Shown here piece after piece: positions 1 to 5,525 of a stretch of DNA of 5,525 bases. The translations under genes were made by a program, and so were the position numbers. Position 1 is the first letter of the stretch. Each line of letters begins with the position of its first letter. A model generated the notes under the pieces. It saw nothing but the letters and a program-made list of their open reading frames with translations. It was not told where the DNA came from and did not search any database. The stretch is from an uncultured Alphaproteobacteria bacterium (GTDB lineage: Bacteria > Pseudomonadota > Alphaproteobacteria > UBA3830): NCBI GenBank assembly GCA_905233775.1, contig CAJOEB010000059.1, forward strand, positions 1-5,525. Reading direction: 5' to 3'.

Positions 1-87
1 AGATATTCCTTGATCCATTGCATCGACCACTCCTATAGCAGTGAAAACTACAGAAGCACATGTATAAATAATCAATTTATTTGTCAT
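1..87 (-). CDS. N-terminus of a predicted secreted protein (partial, runs off left edge)
   Basis: An open frame starts with ATG at 87-85 and stays open for 29 codons to the window edge, so only the first part of the protein is visible. It begins MTNKLIIYTC and ends VVDAMDQGIS. A lysine at residue 4 is followed by an uncharged hydrophobic run (about residues 5-21) and then V-D-A, a plausible signal peptidase I site after Ala23. The cysteine at residue 10 is not in a convincing lipobox. This suggests a Sec-exported periplasmic, outer-membrane or secreted protein; an uncleaved membrane anchor is the alternative. The sequence before the ATG is purine-rich (AAAGAAAAA) but has no clear GGAG-type ribosome site. 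It lies 102 bp after the HemY-like gene on the same strand, with a possible promoter in the gap. The family cannot be named from 29 residues. Confidence 0.6.
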   Translation of the reverse strand, partial: MTNKLIIYTCASVVFTAIGVVDAMDQGIS

Positions 88-130
88 ATTTTTTTCTTTT
101 TTTATATTTGCTTATTTAAATATAAGTTGC

Positions 131-136
131 ATTATA
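131..136 (-). promoter_or_regulatory. Possible -10 box (TATAAT) upstream of the secreted-protein gene
   Basis: The minus strand reads a perfect TATAAT here, 43 bases before the ATG at 87, in the spacer after the HemY-like gene. No good TTGACA-like -35 box lies 16-18 bases upstream (the hexamer there is CATAAC). The spacer is so A/T-rich that a chance match is quite possible. A separate promoter for the downstream gene is plausible but unproven. Confidence 0.3.
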
Positions 137-189
137 ATATATAATTATATTTTGTTATGTGCTTTTATGCAAAAAAATGAATATTTTTC

Positions 190-1470
190 TTATAGAAATG
201 AAATTAAATTGTTCTGATTGGAATTAATCGTACAGTTTTCTTCATATACATACTCACCTATCCAATCGCAGTGTGCGCATATAGGCATCCAAACGTCCGA
301 TTCACTACCGCAATGCCGACATTTCCAAACAAAACGAACTGGTTTCGCATTTATAAGCTCCGGAAGAGATGATATATTCACTATATTCTGAGGTGTATTC
401 CCAATATTACGAACAATTTCCTCAATCTTATCAGCTATAAAATTATATTGTTCTTTTTCATATGCAATAAGTAAATGCTGAAAAGCCAATTGTTGCATAT
501 CATTTTTTAAAGCTAAATTAGCAAATTCAAAATGAGTTAACCAAGAATTAGGGACTTCATCCATAATTTTTTCTGCTAATTTTAAAATATCAGAATTAGA
601 AAGATTTTTTCCACAAGAAATATATTTTTCGTATAACTTATGTAAATGAACACATTTAAAAGCTTGCATCAAGACTTTTCTTGCTGATCTATATTCTTTA
701 TCGCTAATCAAACAGTCGGCGTAATGAAGCGCATTTTCACTTAATTCCGGTGCAAGTTTAAATGCTTTTTTCAGCAAATCAGCATCATGTAGCACCCTTC
801 CCTTCTCTGAATATACTATTGCTGCTACAAGCTTACCTTTTTTTGTATTTTTTATAGATGAAAGATATTTTTCTGCCTCAATAAAATTTCCATCTCTCAA
901 AGAAATTACAATCGCCTGAAATATGAGTTCATATGCATGCGGATATATCTTCAAAACAGAATTTATCGCATTAATAGCGTCACTGGATGAACGCTCTTTT
1001 ATAGCCATATTACAAATGCTATAAGCTCCCAACGCTGTATCTTTTTCTTTGCTGCTTAGTTCGTAAAAAATCGCCTTAGCTCTGTGCTGATCATTATTAG
1101 CGAGCATCAATTGTCCTTCAATCCAAGCAAGCAAAGGTATATCTCCGAGATATTTTTTCGCTTTTTCGATTGATTTTGCTGCTAATTTTCGATCTTTTAA
1201 TAAAATGCCAGAAAAAGCCCTTTGAAGATAATCAACACCTTTCTCATATGCCGGTTTTCCTGATAAAGCAGACGAAATCTTTCGCAAAACAGATTTCAAA
1301 AAGCCATATGCATAAAGCATAACCAATATAGAAAAAACAACTGCAGCGATGTGTAATTCAATAATCTTTCCTGCAATATCAAATGTAACATGACCTCCGT
1401 AATATGCAGCAAGAATGAGTAAACATATCGATATGAAGAGTTTAAAAACAGAAAAAAATATCATCCACAC
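190..1470 (-). CDS. HemY-like inner-membrane helical-repeat protein with C-terminal zinc ribbon
   Basis: A 426-residue protein resembling the alphaproteobacterial HemY family. It has two N-terminal hydrophobic helices (about residues 4-24 and 38-58) separated by AYYGGHVTFDIAGKIIE, which matches the HemY_N pattern of a Gly-containing turn between the helices. About residues 75-345 form repeated alpha-helical pairs of TPR character (for example AINSVLKIYPHAYELIFQA). The C-terminus carries C-x2-C-x10-C-x2-C (Cys384, 387, 398, 401) in WKCRHCG...WMPICAHC, a zinc ribbon usual for HemY proteins of this class. The family is named for its place in heme operons but is not an established heme enzyme; a scaffolding role at the inner membrane is inference. 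The start is taken as GTG 1470, with AGAAGG 11 bases upstream; ATG 1464 would lie 17 bases away. It follows the small membrane gene by 62 bp and may share its transcript. Confidence 0.8.
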   Translation of the reverse strand: MWMIFFSVFKLFISICLLILAAYYGGHVTFDIAGKIIELHIAAVVFSILVMLYAYGFLKSVLRKISSALSGKPAYEKGVDYLQRAFSGILLKDRKLAAKSIEKAKKYLGDIPLLAWIEGQLMLANNDQHRAKAIFYELSSKEKDTALGAYSICNMAIKERSSSDAINAINSVLKIYPHAYELIFQAIVISLRDGNFIEAEKYLSSIKNTKKGKLVAAIVYSEKGRVLHDADLLKKAFKLAPELSENALHYADCLISDKEYRSARKVLMQAFKCVHLHKLYEKYISCGKNLSNSDILKLAEKIMDEVPNSWLTHFEFANLALKNDMQQLAFQHLLIAYEKEQYNFIADKIEEIVRNIGNTPQNIVNISSLPELINAKPVRFVWKCRHCGSESDVWMPICAHCDWIGEYVYEENCTINSNQNNLISFL

Positions 1471-1481
1471 TATTATACAAA

Positions 1482-1487
1482 CCTTCT
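1482..1487 (-). promoter_or_regulatory. Ribosome binding site that favours the GTG start of the HemY-like gene
   Basis: AGAAGG on the minus strand ends 11 bases before GTG 1470 and 17 bases before ATG 1464. The spacing favours GTG, giving an N-terminus of Met-Trp-Met. The two options differ by only two residues. Confidence 0.5.
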
Positions 1488-1495
1488 TATTATAA

Positions 1496-1522
1496 TTATA
1501 ATAACTTTCGGTATTATTATAA
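1496..1522 (-). other. A/T-only inverted repeat between the small membrane gene and the HemY-like gene
   Basis: Nine base pairs, all A-T, can form between 1496-1504 and 1514-1522 around a 9-base loop (TACCGAAAG on the minus strand). An alternative fold closes the loop as C-GAAA-G, a GNRA-type tetraloop, at the cost of one mismatch. No GC-rich stem and no T-run follow, so this is not a standard intrinsic terminator. It could be a processing or stability element, or chance in A/T-rich DNA. Confidence 0.25.
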
Positions 1523-1532
1523 ACTTCGACCT

Positions 1533-1853
1533 TCAGTTTACTTCTTCAATTTCTATTTGGTTAGTACTATTATTAATATTATTGAGTACATTAATATCTG
1601 CAGAAGAATTATTGGTAGCAGTCGCTTTTCTTAGTTCATCCGGAATAGTAACACCGCATTTATCTAATTCTTTTACAACTTCTGCTCCAACCGCCTTAGT
1701 ACCTTTCAGTAATGAACCGAAATTATCTTTTACAAACTTATTTAATAATGACTGATATCCCGTAAAATAAGCGACTATATATATAAGAACGCATGTAATA
1801 ATAATCTTTGCAATAAAATCTATAATACCGCCTTCGTCTTCTTTATCGCTCAT
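1533..1853 (-). CDS. Small single-pass membrane protein of unknown family
   Basis: I do not recognise this 106-residue protein. It has an acidic N-terminus (MSDKEDEGG), one strongly hydrophobic segment at about residues 10-31 (IIDFIAKIIITCVLIYIVAY), then a Lys-containing amphipathic stretch (QSLLNKFVKDNFGSLLKGTK, about 34-53). A segment with KELDKCGVTIPDEL follows, and the tail from about residue 79 is rich in Asn and Ser and ends acidic (EIEEVN). It is probably an inner-membrane protein; topology is not certain from sequence. The ATG at 1853 has AAAAGG seven bases upstream, which supports translation. It lies between the Mic60-like gene (106-bp gap) and the HemY-like gene (62-bp gap), all on one strand. 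This context suggests, but does not show, a role in the envelope alongside them. The Asn-rich tail is encoded by A/T-rich low-complexity DNA and may be poorly conserved. Confidence 0.65.
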   Translation of the reverse strand: MSDKEDEGGIIDFIAKIIITCVLIYIVAYFTGYQSLLNKFVKDNFGSLLKGTKAVGAEVVKELDKCGVTIPDELRKATATNNSSADINVLNNINNSTNQIEIEEVN

Positions 1854-1877
1854 AAATCAGCCTTTTTTTCCTCTGTT

Positions 1878-1906
1878 TTTTTATAATATCTCTACTTTTT
1901 ATAATA
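1878..1906 (-). repeat. Spaced direct repeat of an 11-base A/T motif, period 18
   Basis: The 11 bases at 1878-1888 and 1896-1906 are identical (TATTATAAAAA on the minus strand), with a start-to-start distance of 18. Both lie just upstream of the small membrane gene, and each contains a TATTAT hexamer. The nearer TATTAT could serve as a -10 box, but no TTGACA-like -35 box stands at the right distance. Function unknown. Confidence 0.35.
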
Positions 1907-1927
1907 CTTGGGCTACTCTAGCTCTAT

Positions 1928-1949
1928 ATTATTTCTTTATTATTTCTTT
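1928..1949 (-). repeat. Perfect 11-bp tandem duplication in the spacer after the Mic60-like gene
   Basis: The unit AAAGAAATAAT (minus strand) occurs twice head to tail, with a degenerate continuation toward 1966. It sits 10 bases after the stop of the Mic60-like gene. It looks like slippage-type low complexity rather than a recognised binding site. Confidence 0.5.
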
Positions 1950-1959
1950 TATCTTTTTC

Positions 1960-2727
1960 TTATTTCTCCTCTATTGAAGTAATCACATAACCGGAGATTT
2001 CAAGCAGTTTTCTATGATCCACTTTTCCGATTTTTACCACTTTATTCACGTATTTCTTTACTGCTTCCATGACAGCGCCATCGTCTTTTGGCTCTTCAGT
2101 AGCAAGCCCCTTTACAGTTTCATTAACAATTTGAAGTAGTTCATTATCATAAGAGAAAACCTCGTAAAAAACTTTTAATTCTGCGTCGAATGTCTCTCCT
2201 GCTTCCAATTTGCTTTTTAGGGCTGTCCAAACTTTCCACTTCTGTCTCGGAGTATATTTTCCGAGATACAGCCCATGAGTTTTATTTTCAAGAGATACAA
2301 GTTCTTTACTGATCGCATCTACTTTCTGATTTAATTCATCAATTTTTGCTTTTGCCTCTTGAAGCGTATTTACAGTATTGCTGTTGCTTTCCGATAATTC
2401 AGTATATCTGTGTTTATCATAAAGGTATTCGGCTACTGCACAAGCAGCAATCAATAATATAACGATAAAAGCAAAACAACATTTGCATTTGTGATCATGC
2501 CCATGACAACAACTGGCATTATTATGGTCATCTGAATGGGTTGTGTTCTGCTGATCATCTTTGTTAATGACGCTTTTGCTGTTTTCGGACAGACTATCAG
2601 ATAAATCAGTTGCTTTTTTCATTGCAGCATTTGCTACCTTAGAATTTGCTACCGTAGAAGCGGAAGTAGCTTTCTTTCCCTTTCCTTCTTTCTTTTCTGA
2701 TGTGGTCTCTTCTTTTTTCTTTACCAT
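1960..2727 (-). CDS. Short Mic60/mitofilin-like membrane protein with Cys/His-rich juxtamembrane cluster
   Basis: A 255-residue protein with four regions. Residues 1-60 are Lys/Ser/Ala-rich and polar. Residues 64-84 form a cluster of His and Cys (H64, H68, C73, C74, H75, H77, H79, C81, C83, C84). One membrane helix spans about 84-103. A heptad-like coiled coil (about 115-148) leads into a helical C-terminal domain (about 163-255). WTALKSKLEAGETFDAEL and the following segment resemble the C-terminal part of alphaproteobacterial Mic60 (COG4223), where a similar 'L..al..G.pf..EL' pattern occurs. Known bacterial Mic60 has this topology, with the coil and C-terminus in the periplasm, and helps shape intracytoplasmic membranes. 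At 255 residues this copy is short for the family, mainly in the coil. The next-but-one gene being HemY-like supports the call. The ATG lies one base after the gatB stop, with CGGAG seven bases upstream, indicating translation from the gatAB transcript. Assignment is by eye and moderate. Confidence 0.6.
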   Translation of the reverse strand: MVKKKEETTSEKKEGKGKKATSASTVANSKVANAAMKKATDLSDSLSENSKSVINKDDQQNTTHSDDHNNASCCHGHDHKCKCCFAFIVILLIAACAVAEYLYDKHRYTELSESNSNTVNTLQEAKAKIDELNQKVDAISKELVSLENKTHGLYLGKYTPRQKWKVWTALKSKLEAGETFDAELKVFYEVFSYDNELLQIVNETVKGLATEEPKDDGAVMEAVKKYVNKVVKIGKVDHRKLLEISGYVITSIEEK

Positions 2728-2728
2728 A

Positions 2729-4264
2729 TTAAGTCTCCGACAATAATTTTTTCAAAACTTCATTCAACACTTGCGGATTGGCCTTTCCGCCCATTTTTTT
2801 CATCGATTGACCAACAAAAAAGCCAAACAACTTATCTTTTCCGCTCTTGTATTCTGCAACTTTACTTTCGTTCTCCGTTAAAACTTCTTTCGCTACTTTC
2901 TCTATCTCATCTGCGGAAGTTATTTGTTTCAGCCCTTTCTCCTCAACGATTTCAGATGCTCTTTTACCAGAATCCCACATTAATTCTAGGACTTCTTTAG
3001 CTATTTTTCCAGATATAACATCTGTTTTTATAAGATTTATGAGTTCAGCAAGATTTTCAGCAGATACATTGCTTTCAGAAATGTTTTTTCCTGACTTATT
3101 TAAGCATGAAAACAGCTCACCAAGCATCCAATTCGCCAGCATTTTTGCAAAATCTTTGGTCGGAGTACCTTTGCTGTTCAGTGCCCGTTCATAAAAGTCA
3201 GCGGTTTCCTTATCAGCAGATATTAAAGCTGCATCGTAGTGAGGCAAATCAAAATCATGTTGCAAACGTGCTGTCTTAGCGTCGGGAAGTTCCGGAATAG
3301 TTTTGCGAATTGTCTCTATACGCTCCTCAGAAAGGACTAACGGAGGTAAATCAGGCTCTGGAAAATACCTGTAGTCTTGTGCGTCTTCTTTTGACCTCAT
3401 TACACGCGTTTGCCCCGTACTCGTATCAAACAATCTCGTTTCCTGATCGACTACTCCGCCATTTTCAAGCAAAGATATTTGACGTTCAACCTCAAAATTA
3501 ATCGCAGCTGTAATGAATTTAAATGAATTAACGTTCTTCACTTCCGCTCGTGTACCATAATCAGCTCCCGGACGTCGTATAGAGACATTGACATCAGCGC
3601 GCATACTACCTTCTTCCATATTTCCGTCGCATGTTCCAAGATACCTCAAAATCGAACGCAATTTTTGCAGAAAAACTGAAGTTTCATCAGCGCTTCGCAT
3701 ATCAGGCTTTGTTACAATCTCCATCAATGCTATGCCTGAACGATTTAAATCGATAAACGACTTATTTGGACTTTGATCATGAATGCTTTTTCCCGCATCC
3801 TGCTCAATATGGATACGCTCCAGATTTACTCGACGAATGCGTCCATCATCTTTTTCTATATCGATATAACCACCGCTGATTATCGGATATTTATACTGAC
3901 TGATCTGATATCCTTGAGGTAAATCAGCATAAAAATAATTTTTACGATCAAATCTTGATACCAAATTTACATGACCGTTTAAACCTAGACCTGTTTTTAT
4001 CGCTTGATCTACGCAAAATGAGTTAATAACAGGCAGAACCCCCGGAAGTGCCGCATCAACAAACGACACATTCTCATTAGGAGATGAACCAAACTCCGTT
4101 GCAGCCGTGGAAAATAGTTTAGAATTTGAAATTACCTGAGCATGAACTTCCAGACCGATTACAACTTCCCATTTTCCTGTTGATGTCTCAATATAATCAT
4201 TACGATCATTATGACCATTACAATTGTTACAATTACTGTTTTCTGTCATCAATTTTTCTGTCAT
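2729..4264 (-). CDS. gatB: Aspartyl/glutamyl-tRNA(Asn/Gln) amidotransferase subunit B
   Basis: GatB is the kinase and tRNA-binding subunit of GatCAB: it phosphorylates the side chain of misacylated Glu-tRNA(Gln) or Asp-tRNA(Asn) in the cytoplasm, and the ammonia released by GatA then gives the amide. The 511-residue protein shows the family in order: WEVVIGLEVHAQ (Glu39 and His41 in the active-site region), FDRKNYFYADLPQGYQIS, HIEQDAGKS, DLNRSGIALMEIVTKPD, DGNMEEGSMRADVNVS, RAEVKNVNSF and DYRYFPEPDLPPL. A helical tRNA-binding tail follows (about 365-511), ending with FFVGQSMKKMGGKANPQ. ATG 4264 is chosen because AAGGAG lies eight bases upstream; TTG 4267 is the nearest alternative, and an in-frame ATG at 4249 also exists. 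The start shares one base with the gatA stop (TGATG). The N-terminus is unusual: about 30 residues precede GKWEVV, including an Asn-rich segment with Cys12, Cys15 and His18 encoded by a 9-bp repeat. The core looks intact. Confidence 0.96.
   Translation of the reverse strand: MTEKLMTENSNCNNCNGHNDRNDYIETSTGKWEVVIGLEVHAQVISNSKLFSTAATEFGSSPNENVSFVDAALPGVLPVINSFCVDQAIKTGLGLNGHVNLVSRFDRKNYFYADLPQGYQISQYKYPIISGGYIDIEKDDGRIRRVNLERIHIEQDAGKSIHDQSPNKSFIDLNRSGIALMEIVTKPDMRSADETSVFLQKLRSILRYLGTCDGNMEEGSMRADVNVSIRRPGADYGTRAEVKNVNSFKFITAAINFEVERQISLLENGGVVDQETRLFDTSTGQTRVMRSKEDAQDYRYFPEPDLPPLVLSEERIETIRKTIPELPDAKTARLQHDFDLPHYDAALISADKETADFYERALNSKGTPTKDFAKMLANWMLGELFSCLNKSGKNISESNVSAENLAELINLIKTDVISGKIAKEVLELMWDSGKRASEIVEEKGLKQITSADEIEKVAKEVLTENESKVAEYKSGKDKLFGFFVGQSMKKMGGKANPQVLNEVLKKLLSET
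4193..4237 (-). repeat. Five degenerate 9-bp units encoding an Asn-rich GatB N-terminal tract
   Basis: Inside gatB the minus strand divides into five in-frame 9-base units: AGTAATTGT, AACAATTGT, AATGGTCAT, AATGATCGT and AATGATTAT. They encode the tripeptides SNC, NNC, NGH, NDR and NDY (residues 10-24). The shared AAT-rich pattern suggests expansion by slippage followed by divergence. The tract lies before the conserved GatB core. Confidence 0.6.
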
Positions 4265-4269
4265 CAATT
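4240..4269 (-). repeat. Perfect 15-bp tandem duplication across the gatA/gatB junction
   Basis: The 15 bases at 4255-4269 are repeated exactly at 4240-4254 (minus strand AATTGATGACAGAAA). The copy is in frame and gives GatB two similar openings, MTEKL followed by MTENS, and so a second start codon at 4249. Only the first has a well-placed ribosome site, so the duplicate is probably silent in effect. Confidence 0.8.
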
Positions 4270-5525
4270 GATCTCCTTCAAGCTAGGAAAGTTCGCATTT
4301 CTTTCTATTACCTCCCCGATTTGCAACAATTTTTCTTCCTGAAATCGAGGAGCAAGCAGTTGTAAACCAAGCGGACGTCCCAATTTATCCAAGCATATCG
4401 GAACAGATAACCCAGGCAATCCTACCAAATTCGCCGTAACCGTGAGAACATCGTTTAAATACATCGTCACAGGATCTTTTGGCTCTTCGCCAAATGCAAA
4501 AGCACTGTGCGGAGTAGTAGGCGTCAAAATAGCGTCGACTTTCTCAAAGGCATCAACAAAATCCTGCCGTATAAGCTTTTGAACTTTTAAGGCTTTTGAA
4601 TAATATGCATCATAATATCCTGCCGACAAAACATAAGTACCGACAAGAATACGACGTTTGACTTCATCTCCAAAACCTTCCGCTCGCGTCATCTCATACA
4701 TTTCATCAAGCGATTTTGCTCCTGCTGTGCGATATCCGTAGCGAACTCCATCAAATCGTGCCAAATTCGCTGAAGCTTCTGCCGGTTGAATTATATAATA
4801 CACTGCCATGGAATATTTTGAATAAGGAAGAGAAATATCTACAATTTCTGCACCCGCTTCTTTCAAAATATCGATTCCCCTCTGCCAGGATTTCTCGACA
4901 TCTTCTGACATTCCATCAACATGAAATTCTTTTGGAATACCTATGCGCATACCTTTGATAGATTTTCCGACAGATAATTCATAATCAGGCACCGGTTCAT
5001 TAACTGAAGTCGAATCCTTTTCATCATATCCGGCAATCACTTTTAAAAATATCGCTGCATCTCTAACCGTTTTTGTCATCGGACCCGCCTGATCAAATGA
5101 CGATGCCAACGCAATCATTCCATAACGAGAACAGCGTCCATACGTAGCCTTTAGTCCGACTATTCCACTAAATGCCGCCGGCTGTCTGATCGATCCGCCA
5201 GTATCTGAACCCGTTGCCGCTACGCAAAGATGCCCGGCAACGGCTGTGGCAGACCCACCGGACGATCCTCCGGGGACAAGTTTTTTCTCTTTGCTCCAAG
5301 GATTTATAACATTGCCATAGTAGCTGGTTATGTTGGCAGACCCCATTGCGAACTCATCCATGTTTGTTTTACCAAGAAACACGCTACCCGCATCTAATAA
5401 TTTTTGCGTTACGGTCGATTCATATGGAGCAATAAAGTTATCAAGCATCTTTGAGCCAGAAGTTGTTCTGATACCTTTTGTCATATACAGATCTTTGATA
5501 GCCAAAGGTATCCCTTCTAACTCTC
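4264..5525 (-). CDS. gatA: Aspartyl/glutamyl-tRNA(Asn/Gln) amidotransferase subunit A (partial, N-terminus beyond right edge)
   Basis: GatA is the glutaminase subunit of GatCAB; it hydrolyses glutamine and sends ammonia to GatB. The visible 419 residues match the amidase-signature family. [11 protein letters not shown] holds the catalytic Lys (codon 5496-5494). GGSSGGSA holds the cis-Ser (5265-5263). [12 protein letters not shown] holds the nucleophilic Ser (5193-5191), 24 residues later, the spacing known for this Ser-cisSer-Lys triad. [24 protein letters not shown] and [13 protein letters not shown] are also typical. No start codon lies within the window: the frame stays open to the edge, and the TTG at 5505 is the Leu of GIPLAIKD. 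About 70 N-terminal residues should be missing, given a usual length near 490. gatC would be expected further upstream but is not visible. The stop TGA shares one base with the gatB start, so the two are very likely translationally coupled. Confidence 0.96.
   Translation of the reverse strand, partial: ELEGIPLAIKDLYMTKGIRTTSGSKMLDNFIAPYESTVTQKLLDAGSVFLGKTNMDEFAMGSANITSYYGNVINPWSKEKKLVPGGSSGGSATAVAGHLCVAATGSDTGGSIRQPAAFSGIVGLKATYGRCSRYGMIALASSFDQAGPMTKTVRDAAIFLKVIAGYDEKDSTSVNEPVPDYELSVGKSIKGMRIGIPKEFHVDGMSEDVEKSWQRGIDILKEAGAEIVDISLPYSKYSMAVYYIIQPAEASANLARFDGVRYGYRTAGAKSLDEMYEMTRAEGFGDEVKRRILVGTYVLSAGYYDAYYSKALKVQKLIRQDFVDAFEKVDAILTPTTPHSAFAFGEEPKDPVTMYLNDVLTVTANLVGLPGLSVPICLDKLGRPLGLQLLAPRFQEEKLLQIGEVIERNANFPSLKEIN
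4273..4278 (-). promoter_or_regulatory. Strong Shine-Dalgarno for gatB, inside the end of gatA
   Basis: AAGGAG on the minus strand ends eight bases before ATG 4264 and overlaps the last gatA codons. It decides between the three possible gatB starts: TTG 4267 would be five bases away and ATG 4249 too far at 23. Confidence 0.75.

Noticed and set aside
161..180. Possible terminator after the HemY-like gene (TGC...GCA next to an A/T run)
   Set aside because: The stem is only about three base pairs, and the T-run precedes it on the transcribed strand, so it does not form an intrinsic terminator.
1472..1477. TATAAT just before the HemY-like start as a -10 box
   Set aside because: It lies between the ribosome site and the GTG; a transcript starting downstream would lose the ribosome site. 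It is most likely A/T-rich chance.
2561..2746. Plus-strand open frame of 61 codons antisense to the Mic60-like gene
   Set aside because: It mirrors the Lys/Ala/Ser-rich N-terminus of the minus-strand gene, giving a Phe/Ala/Ser-biased product; the minus-strand gene has a good ribosome site and tight coupling to gatB.
2847..3776. Plus-strand open frames at 2847-3194, 3310-3501 and 3588-3776
   Set aside because: They are antisense to conserved gatB sequence, and their products have no recognisable domain.
4126..4365. Plus-strand open frame of 79 codons with a Tyr/His/Asp repeat
   Set aside because: Its repetitive stretch is the antisense reading of the 9-bp repeat in gatB, and the rest is antisense to gatA.
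4716..4958. Plus-strand open frame of 80 codons
   Set aside because: It lies fully antisense to conserved gatA coding sequence and has no recognisable motif.
5503..5505. TTG as the gatA start codon
   Set aside because: This codon is the Leu within the conserved GIPLAIKD motif, and the frame continues upstream to the window edge with family-like residues.

Overview
The window reads as a compact, AT-rich stretch of an alphaproteobacterial chromosome, with every supportable gene on the minus strand. Two proteins point to Alphaproteobacteria. One is a HemY-type protein with two N-terminal membrane helices, helical-repeat segments and a C-terminal zinc ribbon, a form typical of that class. The other is a short protein whose C-terminal part resembles bacterial Mic60/mitofilin (COG4223-like). 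The low GC, the A/T-rich spacers and the reduced Mic60-like protein would fit a host-associated lineage such as Rickettsiales or Holosporales. That placement is inference; no rRNA or other decisive marker is present.

Layout in the direction of transcription (right to left). gatA (running off the right edge) and gatB encode two subunits of the GatCAB tRNA-dependent amidotransferase; the stop of gatA and the start of gatB share one base. One base after the gatB stop comes the Mic60-like membrane protein, so these three genes look like one transcript. After a 106-bp A/T-rich spacer comes an unrecognised 106-residue single-pass membrane protein. After 62 bp more comes the HemY-like protein. A 102-bp A/T-rich spacer then leads to the first 29 codons of a protein with a signal peptide, cut by the left edge.

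Two themes emerge. The first is translation: GatCAB converts misacylated Glu-tRNA(Gln) and Asp-tRNA(Asn) to the correct aminoacyl-tRNAs. The second is the envelope: the Mic60-like, small membrane and HemY-like proteins are all predicted inner-membrane proteins. In many alphaproteobacteria Mic60 and HemY lie next to hemC/hemD. Here they keep company with each other but follow gatAB, and an unknown membrane gene sits between them.

Unusual features are modest: a Cys/His-rich cluster immediately before the membrane helix of the Mic60-like protein; an extended GatB N-terminus built from a degenerate 9-bp repeat; a perfect 15-bp tandem duplication over the gatB start; and small tandem repeats in the spacer before the unknown gene. 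I saw no tRNA, rRNA, CRISPR array, insertion sequence or convincing intrinsic terminator. No gene-free stretch exceeds 300 bp.
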